Assembly: GCA_965661575.1 (NCBI GenBank)
Contig: CBFIEJ010000031.1
Span: 1 to 27,299, forward strand
From: UA16 sp965661575
GTDB taxonomy: Bacteria; Bacteroidota; Bacteroidia; Flavobacteriales_D; Sanyastnellaceae
Direction of reading: 5' to 3'
DNA: 27,299 nucleotides
The notes beneath the pieces were generated by a model, which was not told the DNA's origin, did no database searches, and saw only the letters and a program-made list of their open reading frames with translations. Below are positions 16,401-25,226 of the stretch, one piece after another. Every line of letters begins with the position of its first letter. Within the stretch, counting starts at the first letter, position 1. The position numbers and the translations under genes were made by a program.

Positions 16401-16853
16401 ATGAAAGCGCTCAAATGGATAGGCTGTTATTTCGCGGCCATTGTGATCGGTAGCGTGTGCATGATGCTGATGCACCACATTTCGGGATTTGTTTTCCCGG
16501 AAGCTGCCATTTCCGAAATGCCCCAAGGTGATCCCGAGGCCTTGAAGCAATTTATGGCCGCGTTGGGAATAGGTCCGAAGATTTCAGTGCTTCTTTCGCA
16601 TTGGTTGGGCACCGCGGCAGGGGCGGCGGTAGCCATGCGACTTGCACCTGTTTCGGTGGAATGGCTTCGCAGCGCTTCTTTGCTGAAATCAACATTTCCA
16701 GGCGGGTTGATGGGACTTTGGTTTATCATCGGGGGTGTTGCCAATGCGATGATGGTCCCAATGCCTCGATGGATGGTTGCGGTCGACTTGTTGGGTTATT
16801 TGCCCTTCGCCCTGTTGATTTCTCGACGGGTTGTCATTGTACGAACGCGGTAG
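16401..16853 (+). CDS. Four-span membrane protein of unknown function
   Basis: A 150-residue protein with four likely membrane helices: about 5-32, 59-82, 94-116 and 120-142. Short loops contain His and Pro residues (HHISG, SHWLG). I do not recognise a named family. The ATG at 16401 lies 1 nt after the aminotransferase stop, so it is probably co-translated as the last gene of the five-gene block. Its stop codon lies inside a perfect hairpin that may end transcription. No link to the neighbouring enzymes can be proved from sequence. Confidence 0.75.
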   Translation: MKALKWIGCYFAAIVIGSVCMMLMHHISGFVFPEAAISEMPQGDPEALKQFMAALGIGPKISVLLSHWLGTAAGAAVAMRLAPVSVEWLRSASLLKSTFPGGLMGLWFIIGGVANAMMVPMPRWMVAVDLLGYLPFALLISRRVVIVRTR

Positions 16854-16858
16854 CGTTC
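16843..16858. terminator. Hairpin overlapping a stop codon between convergent operons
   Basis: GAACGC and GCGTTC form a perfect 6-bp stem with loop GGTA. The TAG stop of the 150-residue membrane protein lies within it, and the EamA stop (minus strand) is only 6 nt away. It could serve both directions. The T-run is short, so strength is uncertain. Confidence 0.42.
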
Positions 16859-16863
16859 TTGCC

Positions 16864-17736
16864 TTAACTTCTGAGCTTCTGAACTGCAGCGCGTCGCTTC
16901 ATCACGGTATTGGCGGTCACTGATGCGATGACCAATCCCATGCCGACCAAAGCAAGCGTGCTCAGTCTTTCATCAAAAAGAAGCAGGCCGAAAGCAAAGG
17001 CTAGAATGGCTCCAACGTATTTGAAAGGCATGATCACGTTCGCTTCACCTCGGTGCAAAGCGAAGGTCATGGCGATTTGTGCAACCACACTTAAGAGGCC
17101 TACAGCAAGCGCGAGTAGCCACTCTGATCCAACCGGTGCGACCCAAGTGAAAGCTGTCCAGGAACCGGTGACAGGCACAGCTACGAGGTGAAACCAGATG
17201 ACAACACCAACGGGATGATCAGTATCGCGGCATTTCATCGTGGCGAGGTAGGCTACAGCAGCAGCCATGGCGCTGATCACGCCCAGACTAAAGTAGAGCC
17301 AATTGATGCGGTCGTCGAAGCCCTTGACCATGAGCACGCCCACGAAGGCCGTCGCAAAGAAGGCCCATTGAATCGGACGCATTGACTTTTGTCCGTCAAA
17401 ATATCGGGCGAGTAATACGGTAAAGATTGGACTCAAGTATTGGATAACAGTGGCACTTGCAATCGGAATGTGACGCAACGTGTGGAAGAATGTGGCGAGC
17501 CCGATGGTTCCGAAAATGCCGCGAACAAGGAGCCACTTTCGATTCACTCCGAGCAAAGAGTAGCCCTGCCATTTCAACCAGCCGGCAGTGAGGGCTAGCG
17601 ATATGATGGATCGCAAGAAAACCAATTCTTCAGTCGGAAGATGCGCCAAAGCTTTTACACAGAGGTTCGCACCTGTATAGAGCACGGTTGCAAGCAACAT
17701 CCAAGCCACACCGGCTGTTCCCTTGGATGCGTCCAT
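16864..17736 (-). CDS. EamA/DMT superfamily transporter
   Basis: A 290-residue inner-membrane protein with about ten hydrophobic helices arranged as two EamA repeats, the RhaT/YdcZ-like drug/metabolite transporter layout. Visible family features are GANLCVKALAHLPTEELVFLR at the start of repeat one, FFHTLRHIPIASATVIQYLSPIF at its end, and the matching ALHRGEANVIMPFKYVGAILAF in repeat two. Substrate is unknown. The ATG at 17736 shares one base with the TGA of upstream icmF (TGATG), so translation is likely coupled; a GTG directly before it is a less likely start. Linkage to icmF suggests export of a related acid or amino acid, but that is inference only. Confidence 0.9.
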   Translation of the reverse strand: MDASKGTAGVAWMLLATVLYTGANLCVKALAHLPTEELVFLRSIISLALTAGWLKWQGYSLLGVNRKWLLVRGIFGTIGLATFFHTLRHIPIASATVIQYLSPIFTVLLARYFDGQKSMRPIQWAFFATAFVGVLMVKGFDDRINWLYFSLGVISAMAAAVAYLATMKCRDTDHPVGVVIWFHLVAVPVTGSWTAFTWVAPVGSEWLLALAVGLLSVVAQIAMTFALHRGEANVIMPFKYVGAILAFAFGLLLFDERLSTLALVGMGLVIASVTANTVMKRRAAVQKLRS

Positions 17737-20700
17737 CACATATTTCTTCGGTAGGCACCGCCTACCTCAAACAAAGCTTCGCTCAGTTGCCCTAACGTGC
17801 AATTCTTCACAGCATCGAGCAGTGACTCGAATACATTTTCACCGTCAACAGCTGCCTTTTTGACCCGTCCAATGGCTTCTCGGGATTCTGTTTCGTACCG
17901 TTTGTGCATGGTCTCGACTTGGAGGAGTTGTCCTTCTTTTTCCCCTTGTTCCGCTCGGATGACCTCACCTGGTGTAAGCGTCGGCGAACCGTTTTTGGCC
18001 AAGAAGGTATTTACACCGATGATGGGGAACTCTCCAGTGTGCTTGAGCATTTCATAGTGCAAGCTTTCTTCTTGGATTCTGGAACGTTGATACATGGTCT
18101 CCATCGCTCCAATGACGCCCCCTCGCTCCGTGATGCGGTCAAATTCTGTCATAACCGCCTCTTCTACAAGGTCTGTCAGGGCTTCAATGATGAAGCTGCC
18201 TTGCAGCGGGTTTTCATTTTTAGTCAACCCCAATTCTTTATTGATGATGAGCTGAATGGCCATCGCACGACGCACACTGTGTTCCGTAGGAGTGGTGATC
18301 GCTTCATCGTAGGCATTGGTGTGCAGTGAATTGCAGTTGTCGTAAATCGCGTACAACGCTTGCAATGTCGTGCGGATGTCGTTGAAGTCAATTTCTTGCG
18401 CATGGAGTGAGCGTCCAGAAGTCTGGATGTGGTACTTCAGCATTTGAGCGCGTGGGCTCGCTTTGTATTTCTCACGCATGGCCTTGGCCCAAATGCGACG
18501 GGCCACACGACCGATGACCGCATATTCGGGATCAATGCCGTTGGAGAAGAAGAAACTCAGATTGGGACCAAATTGGTTGAGATCCATTCCTCGACTCAGG
18601 TAGTATTCCACGTAGGTGAAACCGTTGGCCAGCGTAAACGCCAATTGCGTAATCGGATTGGCACCTGCCTCTGCGATGTGGTACCCACTGATCGATACAC
18701 TGTAGAAGTTTCGAACGGAGCGTTCGATGAAAGATTCTTGGACATCGCCCATCAATCGCAAGGCAAATTCTGTTGAGAAAATACAGGTGTTTTGCGCTTG
18801 GTCCTCCTTGAGGATGTCCGCTTGCACTGTGCCTCGCACTTGGCTCAAGGCTTCAGCTTTTAAGCGTTCATAGACATTGCTCGGGAGCACCTCGTCACCC
18901 GAGCAGCCCAAAAGCATGAGCCCGAGTCCATTGTGTCCCTCCGGTAGATCACCTTCGTATTTCGGTCGAGGCATGCCTTGTTCATCCCATTTGGCGCGCA
19001 GTACTTTTTCGACTGAATCCTCCAGACCGTGCTCACGAATGTATTGTTCGCAACGTTGGTCAGTGGCAGCATTTAAGAAAAAGGCAAGTACGATCGGTGC
19101 AGGTCCATTGATGGTCATGGATACACTGGTGGTAGGATCACAGAGGTCGAAGCCGCTGTAAAGTTTCTTGGCATCGTCCACAGTGCAGACGCTTACGCCG
19201 CTGTTGCCAACTTTTCCATAAATATCAGGGCGGCGGTCAGGATCGCGGCCGTACAGCGTAACGCTGTCAAACGCTGTAGATAGGCGCTTTGCAGGCATGT
19301 CATGGGACACATAGTGGAATCGCCTGTTGGTCCTTTCTGGTCCGCCTTCACCGGCAAACATTCTCGCAGGATCTTCTCCTTCGCGCTTGAACGGGTAAAT
19401 GCCAGCCGTGTATGGGAAGTGGCCCGGCAGATTCTCTTGCAGTGACCAACGCGTCAAATCACCCCATCCGGATATTCTAGGCGTCGCAATTTTGGGTATT
19501 TGGAGGTGGGAAAGGCTTTCCTTGTGCGTCTCGATTTTGATTTCTTTGCCCCGCACTTCAAAGCTGTAGATGGCTTCTTCATAGCGCGCTTTCAGCGTTG
19601 GCCATTGCTCGAGCCATTCCAGAATCTTCGGGTCCAACTCCATGCGGACCTCTTTCGTTTTTCGATCAAGAGCATCAGAGGCGTCGTCCAATAAAAGTCG
19701 TTGCGTTACTTGTAAGGATTGAAGTTCATCCGCGGTTTGAGCCTGCTCCTCGGTCCATTCGTTATAAGCTCGAATTTGCTCGGCTATTTCGCTGAGGTAG
19801 CGTGTTCGTTTCGGAGGAATGACAAACAACTTTTCACTTGATTCCGTTGCTTCGATTTCAGGCACCTCAAAAGGTGCCTTTGTGCGCTCTGCCAGGCAAT
19901 TCATCAACGCACCAAAAAGCTTGTTCGTTCCGGGGTCATTGAATTGCGATGCAATGGTTCCTACAATCGGCAGCTCAGAATCCGTCGCTTCCCAGAGGTC
20001 GTGATTGCGTTTGAATTGTTTTCGAACATCGCGGATGGCATCGAGTGAGCCTCGCTTATCGAATTTGTTGATGGCAACGACGTCGGCGAAGTCGAGCATG
20101 TCAATCTTCTCCAATTGGGTCGCGGCTCCAAATTCCGGTGTCATGACATAAAGCGAAACATCGCTGTGATCCATGATTTCAGTATCGCTTTGTCCTATGC
20201 CGCTGGTCTCTAGTACGATGAGATCAAATCCACTCGCACGCAATACGTCGAGTCCTTCAGAGACATGCTTGGAAAGGGCGAGGTTGGACTGTCGGGTGGC
20301 CAAGGACCTCATATAGACACGCTCATCGTGTATAGCATTCATGCGAATGCGATCGCCGAGAAGCGCACCTCCTGTTTTTCGTTTTGAGGGATCCACGCTG
20401 ATCAGGCCTATTCGCTTTTCTGGAAAGGCGTGGATGAATCGTCGAACCAATTCGTCGACCATGGAAGATTTTCCAGCACCTCCGGTTCCCGTGATACCTA
20501 GCACTGGAACCTCCGGAAGTTTCTTGTGAACGGATCGAAAGGCTGAACTGAATCCAGAAGGATCCAATTCGGCTGCGGTGATGCAGCGCGCTATGGCTCG
20601 GTGATCTTGCTGTCGAATCGCTTGGAATTCAGCTTCGAGGGCAGAGGCGCTTTCTACTGTTTGGAAATCGCAACGTTCAATCAGATCATTGATCATGCCT

Positions 20701-21098
20701 TGCAAACCCATTGAACGACCGTCATCAGGGTGGTAAATGCGTTCGATGCCGTAAGCATGCAATTCCTTAATTTCTTCAGGAAGGATGGTTCCACCACCAC
20801 CGCCGAAGACCCGGATGTGACTGGCATTTCGTTCATCCAGCAAGTCCTTCATGTATTTGAAGTACTCCATGTGTCCGCCTTGGTAGGAAGTCATGGCAAT
20901 GGCTTGGGCGTCTTCTTGGATTGCACAGTTAACGACTTCGTCAACACTTCGGTCGTGACCGAGGTGAATCACCTCGCAACCTGAACGTTGCATGATGCGA
21001 CGCATGATGTTTATGGCGGCATCGTGGCCGTCAAATAAACTAGCTGCCGTAACGATTCGGACTTTATTCTTGGGAGTGTAGACGGGGTCTTTTTCCAT
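17736..21098 (-). CDS. icmF: Fused isobutyryl-CoA mutase IcmF
   Basis: A 1120-residue cytoplasmic enzyme interconverting isobutyryl-CoA and n-butyryl-CoA with adenosylcobalamin, linked to branched-chain and fatty acid metabolism. Order: cobalamin-binding domain (about 12-145) with FDGHDAAIN, His25 as the lower cobalt ligand; MeaB/MeaI-type GTPase chaperone (about 195-410) with P-loop GTGGAGKS (204-211) and NKFD (344-347); linker; and the mutase TIM barrel (about 540-1120) with PFKREGEDPARMFAGEGG. Phe581 (MFAG) and Gln769 (KEDQAQNTC) occupy the positions that are Tyr and Arg in methylmalonyl-CoA mutase, which supports isobutyryl over methylmalonyl substrate. Full length for the family. It leads a two-gene unit with the EamA transporter and is divergent from rluF. 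Confidence 0.95.
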   Translation of the reverse strand: MEKDPVYTPKNKVRIVTAASLFDGHDAAINIMRRIMQRSGCEVIHLGHDRSVDEVVNCAIQEDAQAIAMTSYQGGHMEYFKYMKDLLDERNASHIRVFGGGGGTILPEEIKELHAYGIERIYHPDDGRSMGLQGMINDLIERCDFQTVESASALEAEFQAIRQQDHRAIARCITAAELDPSGFSSAFRSVHKKLPEVPVLGITGTGGAGKSSMVDELVRRFIHAFPEKRIGLISVDPSKRKTGGALLGDRIRMNAIHDERVYMRSLATRQSNLALSKHVSEGLDVLRASGFDLIVLETSGIGQSDTEIMDHSDVSLYVMTPEFGAATQLEKIDMLDFADVVAINKFDKRGSLDAIRDVRKQFKRNHDLWEATDSELPIVGTIASQFNDPGTNKLFGALMNCLAERTKAPFEVPEIEATESSEKLFVIPPKRTRYLSEIAEQIRAYNEWTEEQAQTADELQSLQVTQRLLLDDASDALDRKTKEVRMELDPKILEWLEQWPTLKARYEEAIYSFEVRGKEIKIETHKESLSHLQIPKIATPRISGWGDLTRWSLQENLPGHFPYTAGIYPFKREGEDPARMFAGEGGPERTNRRFHYVSHDMPAKRLSTAFDSVTLYGRDPDRRPDIYGKVGNSGVSVCTVDDAKKLYSGFDLCDPTTSVSMTINGPAPIVLAFFLNAATDQRCEQYIREHGLEDSVEKVLRAKWDEQGMPRPKYEGDLPEGHNGLGLMLLGCSGDEVLPSNVYERLKAEALSQVRGTVQADILKEDQAQNTCIFSTEFALRLMGDVQESFIERSVRNFYSVSISGYHIAEAGANPITQLAFTLANGFTYVEYYLSRGMDLNQFGPNLSFFFSNGIDPEYAVIGRVARRIWAKAMREKYKASPRAQMLKYHIQTSGRSLHAQEIDFNDIRTTLQALYAIYDNCNSLHTNAYDEAITTPTEHSVRRAMAIQLIINKELGLTKNENPLQGSFIIEALTDLVEEAVMTEFDRITERGGVIGAMETMYQRSRIQEESLHYEMLKHTGEFPIIGVNTFLAKNGSPTLTPGEVIRAEQGEKEGQLLQVETMHKRYETESREAIGRVKKAAVDGENVFESLLDAVKNCTLGQLSEALFEVGGAYRRNM

Positions 21099-21153
21099 TC
21101 CAGTATACCATAACGTTGATGGCGCAGTTCGTCTGCGAGCCAGTGGGATGTTG

Positions 21154-21161
21154 CAAAGGTA
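21154..21161 (-). promoter_or_regulatory. -7 element of the icmF promoter
   Basis: On the minus strand TACCTTTG, followed by CA, fits TAnnTTTG exactly and lies 55 nt before the icmF ATG. No TTG is found 19-21 nt upstream, so the -33 part is weak. Confidence 0.42.
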
Positions 21162-21190
21162 GGATTTTCGACTCCGTTGCGTGCATGGTC

Positions 21191-21198
21191 TATTTTCG
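21191..21198 (+). promoter_or_regulatory. -7 element of the rluF promoter
   Basis: TATTTTCG, one base off TAnnTTTG, ends exactly 4 nt before the chosen ATG of rluF, the same spacing as at 3217-3224 and 8653-8660. A TTC, not TTG, lies 21 nt upstream. Confidence 0.4.
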
Positions 21199-21202
21199 CA
21201 CC

Positions 21203-21913
21203 ATGAATGAAGGATCAGAAGGAACGCGAATCAATAAATATTTCACCCAGGTTGGTTACTGTTCTCGGCGAGCAGCGGACAAGCTCATTGACGAGGGAGC
21301 AGTGAAAATCAATGGGATTGTGCCTGCCCAAGGCACAAAGGTTATGCCCGGTGATGTGGTCACGGTGAATGGAATTGAAGTGAAAAAGAATGAAGAGACG
21401 CCTTCCACATACATTGCATTGAACAAGCCCGTGGGCATTGTTTGTACGACGGATACAAAACGCGAAAAGGATAACATCATTGATTTCATCGATTATCCCA
21501 CTCGGATTTTTCCGGTTGGGCGACTGGATAAGATGAGTGAGGGATTGATTATTTTGACGGATGACGGATCCATTGTGAATCACATCCTAAGAGAGCGCAA
21601 CGGTCACGAGAAAGAATACATCGTAACGGTGAATCGACCCATTGATGAGGAATTCATAAAAACCATGGCAACAGGGGTGTCCATTTTGGATACGTTTACC
21701 CGCCCATGCACGGTGACGCGAATGTCTTCTACCCAATTTAAGATCGTCTTGGTGCAGGGGTTGAATCGGCAGATTCGCCGCATGTGTGAAGCTTTAGGAC
21801 ATCGTGTCATTCGACTGAAGCGGATCCGAATCATGTCGCTCGAATTGGATACTGCACCCGGTAAGTGGCGACCTTTGACGGAGAAAGAGGTGCGCAAGTT
21901 GCGTGGGAATTGA
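21203..21913 (+). CDS. rluF: 23S rRNA pseudouridine synthase, RluF type
   Basis: A 236-residue RNA-modifying enzyme of the RsuA/RluB/E/F group. Residues about 8-60 form an S4 RNA-binding domain (RINKYFTQVGYCSRRAADKLID). The catalytic domain has IFPVGRLDKMSEGL with the essential Asp109, NKPVGIVCTT, RERNGHEKEYIVTVN and VQGLNRQIRRMCEALG. NIIDFIDYPTRIFPVGRLDK and TRPCTV fit RluF, which makes pseudouridine 2604 (E. coli numbering) in 23S rRNA; the exact target is by homology. The ATG at 21203 starts just before the S4 domain and sits 4 nt after a -7 element; in-frame upstream starts would add a Cys-rich tail unlike the family. It is divergent from icmF. Confidence 0.92.
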   Translation: MNEGSEGTRINKYFTQVGYCSRRAADKLIDEGAVKINGIVPAQGTKVMPGDVVTVNGIEVKKNEETPSTYIALNKPVGIVCTTDTKREKDNIIDFIDYPTRIFPVGRLDKMSEGLIILTDDGSIVNHILRERNGHEKEYIVTVNRPIDEEFIKTMATGVSILDTFTRPCTVTRMSSTQFKIVLVQGLNRQIRRMCEALGHRVIRLKRIRIMSLELDTAPGKWRPLTEKEVRKLRGN

Positions 21914-22120
21914 ATTTGAATTTCTTTTGAGAATTAGACGCCAAATGGACCGCTCTGCGGTGCAACTTGACAATTCCTCCGCACTTCTGAGTGATTTCTG
22001 TTATTTTGCGCTCTCAATGGAAAAAGCCATGCAACACCTTCGGGGTTTGTGAGGTTTTGTCTGTGACACCCGAAACCCTGGAAAATGCCAAATCCTGCAA
22101 TTGAGATTTTAAGCACTAGA

Positions 22121-25100
22121 ATGATCAGCGCCAAGCAATTGGGCCTCTTTCTGGGCTTGTTCTTCCTTTTCTTTCAGTCTCCTGACGTTCAAGCACAGTT
22201 GATTGACATCACATGGGAAGTTGATACCGCTTTTTATGAGCCTACGGAACCGCACCCAACGACAGAGGGGGCCTTTTTGTTTGAAGAGCTCAATGGATAT
22301 GTGACCTTCGATGTTTATGCCAATTTCACCAACACAACTGATCAAATCATTGCCATTTATTCGGATGTAGCAGGATTGGGCGTGGCGCCGATGTTCGTAA
22401 ATGCTCCATGCGGATGTTTCAATCCGACTTTCGGTGACGTTTTACTCGGAGGCAGTCAAAACGAAGCTTTTTTCTCTGCTTTTCCCGAAATCGAATACGA
22501 TACTTATTGGACCATTGGCTTAAACGATACTGAACAGAACTTGATATTGAATCCGGCCTACACAACCACATCGATGTGTTCTGAAATCATAGACGACGGA
22601 AGTATTGTCGTGTTGCCGGACGTCGCAACCGAAGCGGGAGATGATTTGCGGATCAAAATTGCTCGCGTCACCACATGTGGTGGTTTTTCCCTGAGCGCTT
22701 GCTTCAACGTTTTCGTTGAGGGCGATAATTCAAACATACAAGATTACTGCCTTGACACCAATGGGTCTGGTCCTTTGGAGGTTCCCAACCCTTGCGAAAA
22801 TTACCTCACTTCCGATGCGCAGATTGATGTTATGCAGGACATCGATTGTTTTGGCGATTTGGCTGTTATTGATGTTGCTGTGAACGGCGCTTCGCCGATT
22901 ACTTACGAACTCTACAATGCCATTGATCAGTCCTTGGTGGCTACACAGGAGGATAATTTGACGTTCAGTCAAATCCCTGAGGGCGATTACTTCGTAGCGA
23001 TCATCGATGGGAATGCCTGCCGTGACACGTCTGATACCTTTGGCTTCACAGAACCAGATGAACTCATCGCTACATGGGAGTTATTAGAAGACAATGTATG
23101 CGCAGATTCACTCACTGCAGCGGTGGAATTGGACTTCGATGGAGGGACCGGTTTGTTGGATATTGTCGCCTTTTCCAATGAAAATGTCGGAAACGGTTTG
23201 TCTCCAAATGGTGATTACCAATGGTTGCAATTGGATTGTGTCAACGGCAACGGTGAATGGCAATTCCAGGTTGAAGATGAAAACGGCTGTCAAGTAGATA
23301 CCTCCATCACCATTTCGTGTGTTGAGCCCTTGGAATTGGTCGTGGAATCATTTGATATCACATGCTACGATTACAACGATGGTTCTATTCAGGGTTTCAT
23401 GTCTGGTGGAACTGGTGAATTGACATTGGCAGGATCTCCAGCATTGAACGCCAATATTTCCGGAGTTGGTTTTGTACCCATTGACTTGAACAATGTTCAA
23501 CCCGCGGATTACTTGCTCGTTGTGACCGATGAAAATGACTGCAGCATATCGACCAACGTTTCGCTCATCGAGCCTGACTCGGTGACTGTTGAAGTCACGG
23601 TTACCGATTTGATTTGTGCTGACGAATGCGAAGGAGTTGCAGATATCGTTGCATTTGGAGGAACGGGGGAATTCGATTATTCTGTAACGGATGCAGATGA
23701 AATGGAGTGGGAGTTAGATGCCCTTTGCGCGGGCGTCTATCTTGCCAATGCAACCGATATCAATGGTTGTGTTGTACAGGACACTTTTGTGGTCGATTCT
23801 CCGCAATTAATCACGTTTGACGTGAGCATTTCTGACGTGACCTGCTTTGGAGAATCCAACGGGAGCATTTGCCTTGAAAACACATCGGGAGGAACAGGTG
23901 GTCTGATGTTCCAAGTCGATCCTCCGGCAGACGGATTTGTGGAAGACTCGTGTTTTGCAGTGGGCGCAGGCACTTTTGTGCTCAGTGCCATGGATGAGGC
24001 TGGTTGCATTGTCAACTCGGATCCGCAGTTGCTGATTGAGCCTGATCCGATTCAACTGATTTTAGAGCCTCTCGATGTCTCGTGCACGTCATTCGATGAC
24101 GGGATGTTGGCGGTGTCGGGCATTGGTGGCACCGGGGTGCTTTCTTTGACCATTCCTGAGTCAGAGCCTTTGCCTTACACCATTGAGAATCTTGCTCCTG
24201 GTCCAATCGAAGTGACGGTAGAAGATGAGAATGGTTGTTCGTTTACCAATGCTTCTGAGATCATTGAACCCGATTCTCTCGTTGTAGAGTGGCTCGTTTT
24301 GGAAGAGGTTGTTTGCGGTGGAGATTGCAATGGCTCCGCAGTTGTAGATTTTTCCGGAGGAACAGGGGGGGTCACGCTTACTTTGAATGGAAGCGATGAC
24401 TTTGATTTCAATGCCTTGTGCGCAGGTTTGTACACTGCAAATGTTGTGGATGGTAACCTCTGCGCTGATTCCACCCAATTCGAAATCTTACAACCGGACC
24501 CGATTGAGGTTTTGATTGATGTGACAAACGTGACCTGCACAGGAATGAGCGATGGTGCGGTGAATATTTTTCCAATTGGAGGTACGGGCGACATCACGTG
24601 GGAAATCGCTCAGGAAGGCATTGATTTACTGAACCTCTTCGAGGGAGTTTACAATGTGGTGGCCATCGACTCAACAGGATGCGTTGAAGACACCGCTTTT
24701 GTCGTGGGCGCTGAAGAAGTGACGGATATGATCTTAAACATGCTGAGTTCGCCGGTAACGTGCTGGAATGAGCAGGATGGAACGACGACAGCTTCGCTCG
24801 TAGGCGGATATCAACCGATCGAGTTTTTGTGGAGCGATGAATTGGCCCAGACAACAGCAACAGCGACGGGCCTTTATGAAGATACATATTCGGTTGTGGT
24901 GACAGACAGCTTGGGATGCACGCTTACGGATGTGATTAGTGTGGACCCGACAATTGGCTGTTTCTTCATTGCGGAAGCCATCACTCCCAATGGGGATGGT
25001 TACAATGACGAGTGGATCGTTGGAGGTTTGGAATACTTCCCAACGGCTACGGTCAAGGTTTACAACCGCTGGGGCCAGGAGTTATTCAGTTCAATTGGCT

Positions 25101-25222
25101 ATGCAAAACGATGGGATGGACGCTACAACAATGCGCCTTTGCCTGTAGCGGATTATTATTATGTCATTGAATTTGCCGAATCGCAAGATCCCATTACAGG
25201 CACTGTTACCTTGAAATACTGA
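22121..25222 (+). CDS. SprB-repeat adhesin with type-B T9SS domain
   Basis: A 1033-residue secreted adhesin-like protein. Signal peptide about 1-26 (cleavage near VQAQ); an N-terminal beta module (about 50-215) with TFDVYANF and YDTYWTIGLND; nine tandem SprB-type repeats of about 70-90 residues (about 227-944) with consensus VTC..(S/D)DG....GGTG...L..G.Y.V...D.NGC....IEPD; and a CHU_C gliding-motility domain (945-1033) with ITPNGDGYNDEW, VYNRWGQELF and YYYVIEF, the type-B T9SS signal. SprB is the gliding adhesin of Flavobacterium; surface attachment or motility is inferred. The ATG at 22121 starts the signal peptide; an in-frame ATG at 22085 would add 12 residues. The SprF-like partner begins 4 nt downstream. 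No convincing promoter was found. Confidence 0.9.
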   Translation: MISAKQLGLFLGLFFLFFQSPDVQAQLIDITWEVDTAFYEPTEPHPTTEGAFLFEELNGYVTFDVYANFTNTTDQIIAIYSDVAGLGVAPMFVNAPCGCFNPTFGDVLLGGSQNEAFFSAFPEIEYDTYWTIGLNDTEQNLILNPAYTTTSMCSEIIDDGSIVVLPDVATEAGDDLRIKIARVTTCGGFSLSACFNVFVEGDNSNIQDYCLDTNGSGPLEVPNPCENYLTSDAQIDVMQDIDCFGDLAVIDVAVNGASPITYELYNAIDQSLVATQEDNLTFSQIPEGDYFVAIIDGNACRDTSDTFGFTEPDELIATWELLEDNVCADSLTAAVELDFDGGTGLLDIVAFSNENVGNGLSPNGDYQWLQLDCVNGNGEWQFQVEDENGCQVDTSITISCVEPLELVVESFDITCYDYNDGSIQGFMSGGTGELTLAGSPALNANISGVGFVPIDLNNVQPADYLLVVTDENDCSISTNVSLIEPDSVTVEVTVTDLICADECEGVADIVAFGGTGEFDYSVTDADEMEWELDALCAGVYLANATDINGCVVQDTFVVDSPQLITFDVSISDVTCFGESNGSICLENTSGGTGGLMFQVDPPADGFVEDSCFAVGAGTFVLSAMDEAGCIVNSDPQLLIEPDPIQLILEPLDVSCTSFDDGMLAVSGIGGTGVLSLTIPESEPLPYTIENLAPGPIEVTVEDENGCSFTNASEIIEPDSLVVEWLVLEEVVCGGDCNGSAVVDFSGGTGGVTLTLNGSDDFDFNALCAGLYTANVVDGNLCADSTQFEILQPDPIEVLIDVTNVTCTGMSDGAVNIFPIGGTGDITWEIAQEGIDLLNLFEGVYNVVAIDSTGCVEDTAFVVGAEEVTDMILNMLSSPVTCWNEQDGTTTASLVGGYQPIEFLWSDELAQTTATATGLYEDTYSVVVTDSLGCTLTDVISVDPTIGCFFIAEAITPNGDGYNDEWIVGGLEYFPTATVKVYNRWGQELFSSIGYAKRWDGRYNNAPLPVADYYYVIEFAESQDPITGTVTLKY
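22799..24950 (+). repeat. Nine tandem SprB-type protein repeats
   Basis: Each unit is about 210-270 nt and holds a Cys, an SDG-like turn, usually GGTG, then an aromatic G-Y/G-T segment, a D-x-N-G-C block and an EPD-like end. DNA identity between units is low, so these are old duplications kept at protein level. Repeats 4 and 7 share an extra CxxxC and an LCAGxYxAN segment. Confidence 0.8.
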
Positions 25223-25226
25223 ATCC

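Noticed and set aside
21967..22008. TTG and TTATTTTG as a promoter for the SprB-like adhesin
   Set aside because: The spacer is 31 nt, far from the usual 19-21, and the -7 element has a mismatch at a key A.
22799..24950. Periodic structure suggesting a CRISPR or DNA satellite
   Set aside because: The repetition is at protein level, with units over 200 nt, low DNA identity and one continuous reading frame.
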